This document shows, piece by piece, positions 21,828 through 33,732 of a stretch of 64,000 bases of DNA. Positions within the stretch are counted from its first letter, which is position 1. Every line of letters begins with the position of its first letter. The position numbers were made by a program, and so were the translations under genes. The notes beneath the pieces are model-generated. The model was not told the DNA's origin. It saw nothing but the letters and a program-made list of their open reading frames with translations, and made no database searches. The DNA is from Saccharina japonica (taxonomy: Eukaryota; Sar; Phaeophyceae; Laminariales; Laminariaceae): the NCBI GenBank assembly GCA_008828725.1, contig MEHQ01002227.1:284852-348851 (forward strand), in the 5' to 3' direction.

Positions 21828-22042
21828 GAACTCAAAACTAGTCTGTATCACACCTTGGACCCGTAGCTCTGACTCTGCTGCACTGCGCTATCACGTGCAG
21901 GTCACAGCTACGAACTGGACCAGGTGTATATCACGGGCTACGATTCATACTACCATGTATTTCTGCATTCATCTGATTGGCCAAACTTCTTGCGTACGTA
22001 CAAAACTCACATTCTCTCATTCTTCCCAGAATATTCTGCCTC
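21828..22042. repeat. Long repeat module A, outer copy
   Basis: Direct repeat of 20663-20877, next to the gag start at 21822. Contains blocks (GAGTTTTGTACGTACG and CCAATCAGATGA in the minus-strand reading) also found at 12110-12150 at the left edge of the plus-strand DIRS-like element. It is therefore the likely 5' terminus of the minus-strand element. Confidence 0.8.
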
Positions 22043-24038
22043 TATTCTCCAGGATTAGAGAATTAGGAATCAGGACAGACACTGACGGGGGTGTACTGAT
22101 CATGTGGTTGGGTAGAAAGACCGGGTTTAATGTGAAGACAACAAACACACCGTGCACACCGCCGTAAATCCACCCTGCGAGGCAAAGTTTGAGAACCTGC
22201 CTCGCTCAAAAATGCTCTTGAAAGCCAGTGGAAACCCACACAATTTGAATTTCATCACAACTTAGCAACTGCACACACAAGCAACCAGCAACCACAAACA
22301 AGCAACTACGCTGTCGCTACTGCTGCTGCACACACAACACCCAGCAGCAGAGGCATGCAGCGGGCATGCAGCCACACCGCTGGCGCTCATAACACCATAT
22401 TAAGCAGTTAGTTGGCAGTTGGGCGTTGTTGGAAGACGAATTCTCGCGGAACCAACGAAAACTCAGGGAGCAGCAGCCAGCAGTACAGCAAGCCTTCACC
22501 CTTCCGTCTCTTCGCTCGCATTTGACCAACGGTTTATATTATCTTCATCAATCTTCTTCCCCTCGCTGCCTCGGCAAAGTTTTTGCTTTGGCATGGCCCA
22601 TAGCGAGGGGGGGGGTCTTTCTAGCGAGCAAGGCTAGGCTCACCCTCAAGCGGACCGATACCTTCTTGCTGCTGCGCACCCGCCGCGAAGCGTGTGCAGC
22701 GGTAGAGTTGGATCGGCACTGGTGCGTTAGGCGCAAAAGTTCAGATGCACGGGCCTTTTTGGCCGTCGGTGTAGACAGCAATGTCCATCTCACTTTTGTG
22801 CGCGGAGGCAGACGCCATCAGAAAGGTGGACGGACACTATGTACACGGCCCTAGGTGTGTTTGCTAGAGGGAGCTGTACTGTCTCAGTAACCTGGCTTCG
22901 CCATCAAAGGAGGAGGGAGCGTGTGGCGACGAGCTGTTGTTTGGACTGGTCAATCCCTTCAGCGCGAGAAATTTTATTTTCCAGACCAAGCACCCTGAGT
23001 GCAACGAGGGAGAAAGCGAGGAGCCGACTGGGAAGGACAACAACGAGAGCGAGTACGGACGGAGCAGGTCGAGTGTGGTCGTGCTAGGACTGGCCAAGTG
23101 GCACCCGAGCGGCGCGCCGGATCACAGCAGCACGCCGCAGCAGCAGCACAGCAGCGCGGAGCAGCCATCCGGAGCACGGACGACATCGACCCGTGACGAA
23201 CGGACAATCATTTTTGTTTTTTTCGTTTTTTCCCCTGAATTTCGTTGTTGGGTCTGTGTGGATGACGTCACTGGTTTTGTAGAGAGACGCGGCAGAGATG
23301 GCGCGGACACCCCAGGTGCCTTCATTGTGTGCCTGATCGTGGAAGACCCCTTCAATGTGGAACGATTCCTAATCAGTGTCGATGTTTATAATGCTGTGCC
23401 TAACACAGACGTTCAGGATAGATTCGGGCAATTGTCAATTGACGTGATGGCTTTGGTTGGCTGTTCTTTTTCACTGTGTGCCCGCGGACTGTCATTCCGG
23501 CAGCACTTCAGACAGCAGCTGCGTGCTCCATCTTGTTCCCACGCCTACCGTGTGTTTTTGTACAGACAGCACTTCAGACAGTTACGCTGTAGTCGGCAAA
23601 TTCATTGGTAAAGAGTGGGAGGGGGGGGGGGGGGGACGATGCTGCTGTAGTCGAATGGAGATTGCGGGCGTGTAGTTCAGTTTTGGACACGCATAACATG
23701 CTGTAGGGATTTTAGGTGTACCTCTTCGGACTTGTGTATCCTTTCCGTGCTAAGTGCACGTGTTCTTTAGGATGCTCTGATGGCTCTAGCACTTTTGTGA
23801 CCACGGACCGTGATCTTGCTAGATCAGACTATGCTATAGGGATTAGCAACTGAAACGAGTTTAATGTGAAGATAACAACAACAACAACAATGTACGTATA
23901 GAAAGAGAGGTTTGTTCCCCCGCTTGACTCGTACCCTAATCAACGCTTTTCATTGTCCGCGATAGCTCAACACACATACCATTGTTGCCTGCCGTACAAT
24001 ATATATACCCCACTCGCGCTTGGCACTCGTCCCACCCA
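22043..24038. other. No gene recognised
   Basis: Includes an inverted partial copy (about 22435-22560) of the repeat at 24260-24340, a G-rich run at 23620-23636, and a CAG-rich stretch at 23120-23160. Open frames on both strands between 22426 and 23611 show no domain I recognise. A CDS cannot be supported. Confidence 0.4.
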
Positions 24039-24567
24039 GACCTGAGTCCTCGAAACTCAGGGCTCAGGGCCGGGTGGGACCAGGGTGTTAAGCGCGAGCA
24101 TCGTGTTATCGTGAGTCAGCGTACTTCGCCGGCTGGATAATCGGTACTGCTGCTGTACAAGTGCCTATCTTTCTATACGTACAATACATAGATGCATATA
24201 ATGAATTGCGTGCCTCTCTTTCTATACATTGATGAAGATAATATAAACCGTTGGTCAAGTGTGAGCAAAGAGACGGAAGGGTAACGGCTTGCTGTGCTGC
24301 TGGCCGCTGCATCCGAGTGTCGCGTTGGTTCCGCGAGACCTGAGTCCTCCAAACTTAGGGCTCAGGCCCGGACCAGGGTGTCAAGCGCGAGCATCGTGTT
24401 ATCGTGAGTCAGCGTACTTCGCCGGCTGGATAATCGGTACTGCTGCTGTACAAGTGGCTATCTTTCTATACGTACAATACATAGATGCAGATAATGAAAA
24501 GCGTGCCTCTCTTTCTATACATTGATGAAGATAATATAAACCGCTGGTCAAGTGTGAGCGAAGAGAA
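24039..24567. repeat. ~295-bp tandem duplication
   Basis: Copy 1 starts GACCTGAGTCCTC at 24039 and copy 2 with the same block at 24337. Both contain AGCGCGAGCATCGTGTTATC, GGCTGGATAATCGGTACTG and the two CTCTCTTTCTATACATTGA blocks. The second copy ends near 24567. Part of the unit is found inverted at 22435-22560. Confidence 0.9.
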
Positions 24568-27100
24568 CCGTGCACGACATAATCCATCACCGCATGAAAA
24601 CATCTGATAATTATACGCGTATTGAGCGGCGTATTGAACAGCGCTCACGTATCTTACGTATTGAGAAGCGCGTATCATGTATTGAATACGTAGCGCTCAC
24701 GTAGCTCGGGCTTTTACGAGCGCGGACCACGATTCCGATATGAGGACCACAGGTATACAAGTTAAAAAAACAAAATCACCCCTTCAAAATCCTATCTAAC
24801 GGATTGTATGAGAAGAAGGAGGGAGCAAGGAGCAAGGGCAACAAAAATGGAGTACGAGTACGTACTCTGCGGATAAAGCGCAGCGGGAAGTAGGCATAAC
24901 ATACATCGTATGATAGAAGGAAGTTATAGACTTTGCGCATACGAGGTTTCCTTCGTTTCCGTAGTTTTCTGCTTTCGGAAATGTTATGAGCGATCAAAGT
25001 TGAAGCTCATGCTGCACATTGTCGGATTGGCGAAGTTGATTATCATAATCATAATAATTGTACAAGGGGGCTTCGCCGCCGGCCCAGGCCGTCGGCGAAG
25101 CGAAGGAGGAATAAGGCCGGCAATACATCAGGTAGTTTACGATGCCAAGGGACCGAGAGGCTAAGGCTCCAGTTTACGATGCCAAGGGACCGTTGAAGAG
25201 ACCCAGTTTGTATTGTTGATTCCTGACGTAATGAATGATGCAAAAAAGGCCCATAACATCAAAAGAAGTCCCGTTAAAATATTGTCGATTATTGATCCCT
25301 GACGCAATAAATGAGCCCCAATCAAAGGCACACTCTCCAGCAAGAAAACACACAAAGCATCGCAATGAGGCAAGCAAAGCCAAACCATGGAATAAAATCG
25401 ACGGACTCTAAAATATGGTATACCCAAGCCACTTTCCCACAACGCACGACAGACAACTAAAGGAGTGACGCGAAAGAAGCCCAACCCATCCATGTAAAAA
25501 ACACCCTCACGCTCTACAACCCCCACAAACCAACTGACAATGCACACACATCAGCCAAAGGCAAACCTTTGCCGCCGAACAAGAAACAACCTGCTAAGAA
25601 AATAGGGCTCACGAATAAGAAACAGCCTGCTAAGAAAATAAGGCTCACGTTGGGAAGGACGTTAAAATTTTGGAATAAGAAATCGTGCTCAGCGGCGAGT
25701 GCTCACTAATCCTACTGGCACGTATTAGCCTGTCTGTATGCTAAAATAGTGTTAAGGCTTTCAAGGCTCTCTCAGGTAGGGTTTCTTTTAGGGACATTTG
25801 ACAAAAAGGGAGACACCCCCCCATATCGTGACAAAAAGGGGGACATCGGTTTTCGCCGCCGGGTACGCCCATGCTACTGTCAAATCGACTCGAAATTAAA
25901 ACCTGATGGTTTGCTCACACTCACATGGCATGTCGCTACGTACCATCCCACAGCGTTTTTTTTCATATGTTTAGCGGGTGAACGAGAGCGATCAAAAGGG
26001 GGGGTGTAGAGCATATCCTCCCTTTTTGTTGTTGCCTACGCACTAGGGTATCCCCCCTTCCATCTACTAAGTTTGGAAAAGTCCCCCTTTTTCCGTAACG
26101 TCCCCCCTTTTGTCACGTTGCGGAGAGATATCCCCCTTTCTGTGTCAAAAAGACCACGGGTAAGTGACCCTCCATGTTCTGGTTGTTGTGGCACGCCACA
26201 ACGAGCAGCGAAGAAACGCCATCCTAGGCAAACTGTAACGCCAAAAAGATCAACGGCCCATACCCAGGCAAACGTAGTCAGCATATCAGCATACGTGATG
26301 TACGTATACCGTATCACAAAATTGATTCCGTGAGTACTTGCCTGTATACCATATATATATGCACAGCAGGTCCTGTGACACGCACATCTGGTTCAGAATC
26401 AATCGTGGTTTCAAGGTGTGGCCCTGCGAATCAAGGCATTACATTGGTTGGCGCCCCCTGCCCTGTGGCCCCCAAAACTCACCAACATTTATACGAGTTA
26501 CGTATATAAATATGTACGTACCACGAGGATAGTAGTACTACTGCTTTGGTACTGCTTGCTGCTGTACGGTACGTATATAAAAAAACAAACACACACACAG
26601 CTGTGAGATCGAGGATTTTATCGAAACTCATTTTGCAAGCTGAGTGGGATACTTCATCGCGCGAACTCACACGTATATGTAGTAGTCCGGTACCGCCGTA
26701 TACTATACGCGTATATCAGGTACGTACCATGGCGTAGAAGAGAGGAGAGTCTTATAGTACCACGCAGTGAGCTGTTGAGCTGCTCGGTCACAGAGATGGT
26801 TCAATATATGACTATGAGTATACCGTTAATGCGCTGAAGCCGTTGGATTGGTGTTGACGACCACCTCTGGAACGAGAACCTCGCCCCGGTGCTTCGTAGT
26901 GTCCCCCCTTTTGTCACATATTATGGGGGGTACCCCCTTTTTGCCAAATGCCCTTTCTTTTATGCAGGCCCATACTGTATACCAGGTATGCCGCACGCCG
27001 GCACACATCTACGGTCTACCTCGGACATGTTGAGCATTCAAAGGTCTCTCGAGGCGGCTGATAGTCTGAGCTTTGCGCCCAGTGCTTCGACAAGCATATA
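24568..27100. other. No gene recognised; short repeats only
   Basis: 24600-24710 holds several GCGTATTGA words. 25130-25200 has a direct repeat (TTTACGATGCCAAGGGACCG twice). 25565-25650 has a tandem repeat around AACCTGCTAAGAAAAT. 25790-26150 contains inverted copies of a GTCCCCCTTTTTGTCA word, also present at 26900-26945. No conserved protein was seen. Confidence 0.45.
25790..26150. repeat. Inverted repeats of the word GTCCCCCTTTTTGTCA
   Basis: Left side has TTGACAAAAAGGG and GTGACAAAAAGGGGGACA (25798-25845). Right side has GTCCCCCTTTTT, GTCCCCCCTTTTGTCACG and ATATCCCCCTTTC (26085-26140). A further copy with TGTCCCCCCTTTTGTCAC lies at 26898-26920. The arrangement suggests a fold-back element, with boundaries undetermined. 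Confidence 0.45.
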
Positions 27101-29400
27101 TATATGTAGATAGATGCCTCCTTGCTGTAACGATTTAGGTTGTTGTGTTTTATGTATGGGAAGCGGTAAGTGTGAAGCGGTGACCGAGTAGGGACGATGA
27201 TAGAAGGGAATGGAGATACGCTTGTTCGTTGCTTGAGCTTGAAAGCGAGCTTCTTCTTCGATATGGAAAGACCTCTTGTTATTATTATTTAACCTCTGAT
27301 GATGACTGGAAGATGAGGGGAAAGATGAGAAGACGAGGGGGCTGAAAAGAGAAGTGAGAGAGGTAGGCGAGAGTCTGCTATCTCAGATAATCGCGCTCTC
27401 TCTCTAATAACCCCGCTAGTCGGATCATTACGATACTCTTACCGCTAAAAGCCCGTTAATCGAATAGCTACAGCAGCCCATGGAACTTTCCTATGGTGTT
27501 TAGCCATTCTGAAGAAACATCTATTCTGTCCAAGGGATAATACCAGATCCTATCCAAGGGGTAATATCGTTCCTATGTTATTCTAAGCGCTAACCCTACG
27601 AGTTATCGCGTCCATATGAATATTCTAGTGCTTAGAACCTTCCTATGGACTTATAAAGCTTCTGTGCTACGGCCTATCTGATGTACCCAAGGAAACTTCT
27701 GTATACGAGAACAATCTTAGCGCCACTAGGCTTTTCACCTGTATGATATTCTATCAACCATCTATAGCTTTAAGGCACCACATCACATTAGCCCACCCNG
27801 AATAGTCGCATATGCAGACCACACGATGGTCAATGGATGATAACAAAGTTCATCCTAAAAGACCGAGAGAGGGGGGTCGAAGATGCGGCTATTCAAAACA
27901 ATAAAAAATGAGGCTATAGATTCTCCCACACCTCGTAGTGAGGCCTAAGCATCACGGATAGGGTCATCGACAGAAGCGACCGCTGAGGGAGGGGTCATGA
28001 CCAAAAGCAGGAACAGCAGGGGGTCGAAATCAAGACAAGGCAGGCACAATAAACCCGAAACGAAGCTAAAGAGGTACCAAGACAAATGTAGAAGAAAGCG
28101 AGACTCAGGGTACAGCCGTATGTGCGGGGGCTCATATGTCCAGGGGTCTTAAAGGACCTGAGGGAGAAACGAGTGCGAGGCTGATCATCGAGTCCTGGTG
28201 GAAGCGATGGAGGCTACTTAGCATGGAACACAAAACACAGTCCAGAGGGGTATCGCAGGGATAACTACTCGCTATGGTCGAAGCGATCCGAAGGACAAAC
28301 AAGATACAGAAGTCGAATCCAAAACAAAAACATGATGCATAAGGCGAAGGGGACACGGCAAGATTACCGTGGAATTTCCTAAGATTGTAACCAAGGGGTT
28401 GACGGGTCCTAGAAAGGGAGTGAACATTGTGCCACTATGAAGCGGTCAAGTATCAGGGGAGCAACGCTAGTAAGCGTAGCAAGGGGGGCCAATCAGAGCC
28501 AATGCACTAAATAAACCGCCAGAAAGAATATACCGGATGTGTAGACCTAATTCGACTAGCTCGACGTGGACGAAATGTGTCCCTACCGTATAGCACGCAC
28601 ATAAGTCAGCTATGGTAGCTACATGGGNGCGGAACCAGTCGCGAGACAAAACGCGTTGGTAGGTGTTGGAAACGAGAAGACACAATAGACGAACCAATAG
28701 CAAAGATAACGCAACAATTGAAGTCCATTGCGGTCCACTTTACTGTGGAACGGACGCACCTACCGTGGAGACGGTAATGTGGTGGTCTGTTAGCCTGCAT
28801 AAGGGGCCAAGGCAACGGTGATGCAACGCGGGTGGTGGGGGGAAAATACACTAAAACCGAAATCCAGAAAACCGGTGTCGCTATGGTCCAGAGATCTTAT
28901 GAAGATGGGGACCGGCGAGACCGGAGATGGGATAGAACTGATAATCCAAAACTAGAAACTCAGAAAATAACTCAATGACGCCCGGATTGTAGCTACAAGC
29001 ACAAGATTGGCGTTAGCGATGGCGGAGGATTCCGAAGTAAAAACCCAGCACGCTAGAAGAACGCTATTCAATAACGGTCCATCTGCCGTCACATGTTGAT
29101 GCAGGTGTGTGCCGTGATGGATGCCACAAAAAAAGCAGGTGCTACCAAAAACATAACAAAACAAGCCGAAAAGCGGGGGTACCGCTGGCGGAACACGCCG
29201 AAGTTGGAGATAACCCGGAAGAGCTAGCTACTGTCGCTTATTGAAGACTATCCTAGAAGTTGATTGGATGCCATGCCTAAAAGAACTATTCTATACTACG
29301 AAAGTGAAACTATCCCGAACCAAGAACTCGAAGGTATCTGAAGGCTAACTAGGGGGGGGCTGAAGCGATGGGNCGTTTTATATGGGTTTCCAGTGATATG
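27101..29400. other. Non-coding repeat-like region with three unresolved bases
   Basis: N bases occur at 27799, 28627 and 29373. 27770-27950 resembles 45470-45620 (shared blocks TTAGCCCACCC, GTCGAAGATGCGGCT and CCCACACCTC), which is the region just inside the left LTR of the small LTR element at 44836. This stretch may therefore be a related large non-coding retroelement. Purine-rich from 28000 on. No protein recognised. Confidence 0.35.
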
Positions 29401-30089
29401 ACAAGGCGTTATTTGGGCGGGATCCAAAAGATCAAGATTGAAAGATTGAATCAATCGATCTTCGATTCTCGATCTAGATCAGAATTTCGGCTGCGAAAAC
29501 CACCAATCTGATCTTGAGATTTTCCGAAAGATCGTGATCTTTTCAGAGCAATTCAATTCCGATCTCCATCACTGCTTCGTATATATACATAAATACGACG
29601 AAGAACACTAAAAACATACTTGTAGAAACATGGTTCGGAAATGTTTTTCCATGCGAGGGGACGGACGAGACACGTTTCCCTGATGTACAAGGCTCTATGT
29701 TATGTAACCCCCCAGGTTACGAATAACGAACATACGTATCCCCGGCGAACCAAAACGCCACGAGCTATATATATATATATATATGCTCTGGAAGGACTGG
29801 CTGCTTGCCCCTAAACGAGCGGGTACGACCTCACCAACAAAACAAGCAGACAGCAGTGGAGCGTGCTACCCCGGACATGGTCTGGGTCTGATACTATTGT
29901 ATCCGGACGTAATTGAAGGTGAGGCCACAACCTCGCTCTGCGCACTCCCTCGAGACGTCCCATACGATCGTACGACCAACCGATGCGCAAGGAGACTACC
30001 AGCTGTATGGCGAAAACCGTATCATCCTCTCATCAGGCATCTCCTCCTAAAGGAAGCGGCCTCGCTGATTGTGATGTCACTGGTCAAGA
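29401..30089. other. No gene recognised
   Basis: 29440-29545 is dense in GATC/CGATCT words with internal inverted repeats. A (TA)n run lies at 29765-29783. The open frame 29783-30229 (+) shows no known domain and overlaps the miniature element that follows. Confidence 0.35.
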
Positions 30090-30351
30090 GACGCCTGCTA
30101 CCTGCTACGTACGGTAGAGGTAGCACTTTTTGGATGAATCGTTTTCTGAACGATCGGGCTCCTTCATCCAAATTCGTCGGACTTTCATTTTTGTGTCGAA
30201 TAATGTTTCAGAGTATACTTCGATCTTGAGTTGAGATTTCTCATCCGGCAGCACTTTTATTTTCCTCCAAAATCATGTTTTCGGTGAGGTATGACGCTCC
30301 TTAAGTAAGGAGCTCAGAAAAACATGGTGCACCTCCATCGTAGCATGTGTC
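30090..30351. mobile_element. Miniature inverted-repeat element, GACGC family, copy 1
   Basis: Left end GACGC-(C)TGCTAC...ACGGTAGAGGTAGCAC and right end (reverse complement) GACACATGCTACGATGGAGG form imperfect terminal inverted repeats. The 4-bp AAGA flanks both ends (30086-30089 and 30352-30355), a target duplication. The interior matches 52859-53094 in opposite orientation. It codes for nothing and must depend on a transposase elsewhere. The superfamily is not established. Confidence 0.75.
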
Positions 30352-30585
30352 AAGACCTTATTTTGATTGAAGCCGGCGACTGGAGATAGTGTACAACAAG
30401 CACAACAAGCCATCATAGCTTTTGGTGTGTACTGCTGCTGTAGAGACTGGTACATAGAAACACCATACATACTACCAATACTAATAATGTTGTCGGCAGC
30501 GTCGATGAGGTGGCACGGGTGCTCCTGTCTCCTGTGAGCTGTGAGTATCTATCCACGATTCGTTTGTTTGTAAAGCCGGTCGCCC

Positions 30586-30680
30586 CGGTAGACTAGTGGT
30601 CAGCTTTAAAGGCTAGTAGCATTGGCACCCGGGTTCAAATCCCACCGTGGTGAGATTTTGACTTTGTTTGAAAAAATAAA
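30586..30680 (+). repeat. tRNA-derived SINE-like sequence
   Basis: An A box TAGACTAGTGG (30589-30599) and a B box GGTTCAAATCC (30632-30642), spaced as in tRNA genes, fit the internal RNA polymerase III promoter. The T stem and acceptor do not pair, so this is not a functional tRNA gene. An A-rich stretch follows at 30670. Confidence 0.5.
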
Positions 30681-32154
30681 AAGGAACCAATTGCTGAGAG
30701 CGCCTTCGTGGCGTGGGTAGGCGGAATCCGACGCAAGTCGACGAGTGCTGAAATCTTCTCGCGATGAAAATGCAAGGCGCGTACCGTAGTGGGGAGGGGG
30801 GAGAAGAGCCTAGTTACCCGTAGTGACCCCGGATCTGAGTTACGACTAAAGCGGGAGAGATAAAAGAAGGGCGAAGATAATAAATGGGATAGACGACAAA
30901 AAAAAAAGAAGAAAACAAAAAAGAGGCACGGCCGAGCGCAAAGCTCGAAGCCGGTTCTTTATATATATGATACACACGTACACGATGATTCGAGCCCCCC
31001 CCCGCACACATTTTCCCCAGCACCAAGGTACATTGTTCTCCTGGTACTGTAGTGACTGCGACGTACTCGTGCGTGGTGACAGCCGGTCAGAAATTATTGT
31101 GAATATGCCTCTAAAACGCTCGTTCTTCCGCGAAGATATTTTCTTAACTCTCCTTTTTTTTGTAGATTTTTTGGCCGCTAGATTTCTGTAAATTCTGAAA
31201 TAATTGTATTTTGGGGAGGAGGGCTTTCCGGAACACTATTTATTGGGAGCACGGATTTGAAATGCTCTCGGAATTTCCCAGACCTAAACAATGTCCTTCG
31301 GATTTGAACCCGTTCAGAACTAAAAAAAAAAATCCCACACCAATTCCAAGTAGTTGTCCCCCCATATATTGCGTGAGACCAGTTCTTAAGGGGTTAAAGA
31401 AGACAAAAAAAAGACGAAGAGGGAGAAAATTGCCCTCCGAACGTATACTCGTATATAAATATACGAGTACGAGTTTAATTCAAGAGGAGAATATATCAAC
31501 CCAACATAGTATACAACAATAAAGGGCGCCAAACGATTCCTTTCGGCGATCTACTGACCACACTTTTTTTTTGGTTGATTAAATGAAAATTACGCGAGCA
31601 ATTTTTCGTGGCGTAGTAAAAATGAGCTGATTGCGGTCCTCGACAAGATGCAACTTACTTGATTTTAGACTACTAGATGAAAAAAACAACGGCAACAACA
31701 CAGCAGTATTTCTTCGCTCAGCCCCGCTGATCACCACTGACTGGCTGTGATCGTATATCCTGGATTTCGTCGTATTCCTAAGAATGTTCGCCACCGAAAA
31801 CAGATTAGAAAACTAGTTTTGCGCGGATTTATATAATACATATCTCGGTAGGATGGAGAATCGGCACTGACGGACAATGAATGGGTGTCCTGAATGTCGA
31901 CGGGTGGAAATGAGAACGCACGCACACAACACATAGCTCCTCTTCAACGCCTCGTGCGCGCGTGCTCGGAGACCAATGGGTAATGAGTACAGGAGACAAT
32001 GACAATTGTTATTCGGTATATTGAGTATGGGAAAGAATGACAGATATTCTTAGGTATGTAGTCAAGATGTAGTCGTGATTGGTCTAGAAGGCGAGGCCGT
32101 GGTTCTCGACAATACTCGTACATATTGTTGGGAATCAACAAAACATAGCAAGGG
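30681..32154. other. No gene recognised; dispersed repeat at 31515-31690
   Basis: 31515-31690 resembles 6435-6600. A B-box-like sequence on the minus strand occurs at 31296-31312 but no A box was found. Open frames are short and without known motifs. Confidence 0.4.
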
Positions 32155-32639
32155 TGTGTTAGGTAAGGTATACCTATACCCGGGGAAGTTTTTGAGGTCG
32201 TACCTAACGTACCTAAAATTTAGGTAAGGTATTGACGGCTGTACCTAACGTACCTAACACTTAGGTAAGGTATTGAGATACGTACCCAACGCACCTAAAA
32301 CTTAGATCAGGTATTTATGTCGTCCCAAGGCTCGTACCTCAACCCGGGCATTTCGTCGACGTGTATACCCGATACCCGGGTAAGGTATGGAGGTCCGTAC
32401 CTAACATACCTAAAACTTAGGTAAGGTATCGGGGTCCGTACCTAACGTACCTAAAACTTAGGTAAGGTATTGAGGGCTGTACCTAACGTACCTAATACTT
32501 AAGTACGGTATCGGGGTCCGTACCTAACGTACCTAAAACTTAGGTAAGGTATTGAGGTCGTCCCTGAGCTCGTACCTAAACCCGGGTATTCCGTCGACGT
32601 GTATACCCGATTCCCGGGTAAGGTGTCGAGCGGCGTACC
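32155..32639. repeat. 41-bp hairpin repeat cluster, family 2 (TACCTA), left part
   Basis: Begins with TTAGGTAAGGTATACC, the family 2 version of the start module seen at 5510. Units carry the perfect hairpin TACCTAAAACTTAGGTA (for example 32407-32423) with 41-bp spacing. Two middle modules with CCCGGGTA words and GTCGACGTGTATACCC lie at 32315-32385 and 32565-32625. The cluster is cut at 32639 by insertion of the Ty3-type retrotransposon and continues at 41978. Confidence 0.85.
32636..32639. repeat. Target site duplication TACC (left)
   Basis: TACC precedes the left LTR and is repeated at 41978-41981 after the right LTR. Confidence 0.8.
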
Positions 32640-33075
32640 TATTACGAATCCAGGCTACCTGGGTTGAGGTCTAAAGTCATTGTCACGAGGCAACACATGC
32701 AGGTTCTCTAAAAGTTGGTGTGTGTGGCCTGCCAGAGGCCAAGAGCCACACATGAGAGGCATAAACCAAGACGAGAACACAGAATCGAGACATTATGACC
32801 AACCTCAATGCCAGCGCAGGACTGGAGTCGACCGAGTCGAGAGGTGTGCTCCTACGTCTCCAGGAGCGTAGGGCAAGCTTGTGGTACTTCAGGGAAGAGT
32901 CCTCCAAGGGAGATGGATAGATGGTAAGAGATTGCTTATCCTTTGATCGAAGGTGTGACCAAAGGCTTGTGAAGTGAGGAAGAGGGGAAAAGACACCTCT
33001 CTCGGCGGCGGAACTATAATATGAAAACGCCTCTATGTCATCATAACTCCTGAAACGGTCAATCCAACCGTAACA
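32640..33075 (-). repeat. 3' LTR (436 bp) of the Ty3-type element
   Basis: In element orientation it starts TGTTACGG and ends CGTAATA, a near-perfect short inverted repeat with TA in place of the usual terminal CA. The right LTR shares this end, so the variant was present at insertion. One copy of the 50-bp segment ending in AGGGAAGAGTCC is present, against two in the other LTR. Confidence 0.93.
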
Positions 33076-33085
33076 TGCCCCCTAG
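33076..33085 (-). other. Polypurine tract next to the 3' LTR
   Basis: In element orientation CTAGGGGGCA directly precedes the LTR start TGTTACGG. A short purine run here is where plus-strand DNA synthesis begins in LTR retrotransposons. Confidence 0.5.
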
Positions 33086-33732
33086 CAAAATGCAAGTGAC
33101 GGAATGAGCATTATGCTATCGCAATCCTGTGACTACAACCAAGTTTAAAAAGCCGCAAAGCTCATTAACACAAATAACGGCCTCAGGGATAAACAACCAA
33201 ACCGAAATCGCAAGGGCCATCAGTGGGAAATCCCTGAGAAAAACCCACACCCTTGCTTTTTCACTGCGAGTTTGGTTGCCCGACCACTATTCAATGGCTA
33301 CAGTCCCCCTACGCTCATTCAGCGATGAAATAAGCGCAGTGTCCCCTAACGCCTAAGCATAAATCGCTTCTATTGCGTCCTCACCAATCCAACGAAAATC
33401 GAACACAACGGAGAAGGCAAACTTCGCCTCCTCGGTTTCAACCATAAGCAAACCACAAGGCAAGGCGAAAAACAGACAACGAAAAACGGAAACCACTAGA
33501 ACTAAACGGAAGAGACCAACTCAGCCTCTTCGGTTGGAACAAGAAACGCAGCGAAAAGGCAAGAAATAACCACTAGATGGAGGAGGGAGATGTTGGCAGG
33601 GGCAGATCTTCGCAGGGGAAGGTCTTCGCAGGGGAAGATCGTCGAAGGGGAAGATCGTCGCAGGGGAAGATCGTCGCCGAAATTGTCGGATGAAAATGTA
33701 GATCTTCGCCGCTGCATCGAGCGTGGATCGTT
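33086..33732. other. 3' untranslated interior of the Ty3-type element
   Basis: Lies between the end of the integrase reading frame and the 3' LTR. Contains a 16-bp minisatellite at 33596-33676. No protein with known motifs. Long 3' non-coding interiors may carry an extra gene in some Ty3-type families, but none was seen. Confidence 0.5.
33596..33676. repeat. 16-bp minisatellite (about five units)
   Basis: Units of CGCAGGGGAAGATCGT with small changes follow each other directly inside the Ty3-type element. Confidence 0.85.

Noticed and set aside
21646..22167. 173-codon plus-strand frame over module A
   Set aside because: Crosses from antisense gag into a non-coding repeat that also exists at 20663 in a different frame context; no conserved motif.
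30586..30660. Functional tRNA gene
   Set aside because: A and B boxes are present, but the T stem does not pair beyond three bases and the acceptor arms are not complementary, so a SINE or pseudogene fits better.
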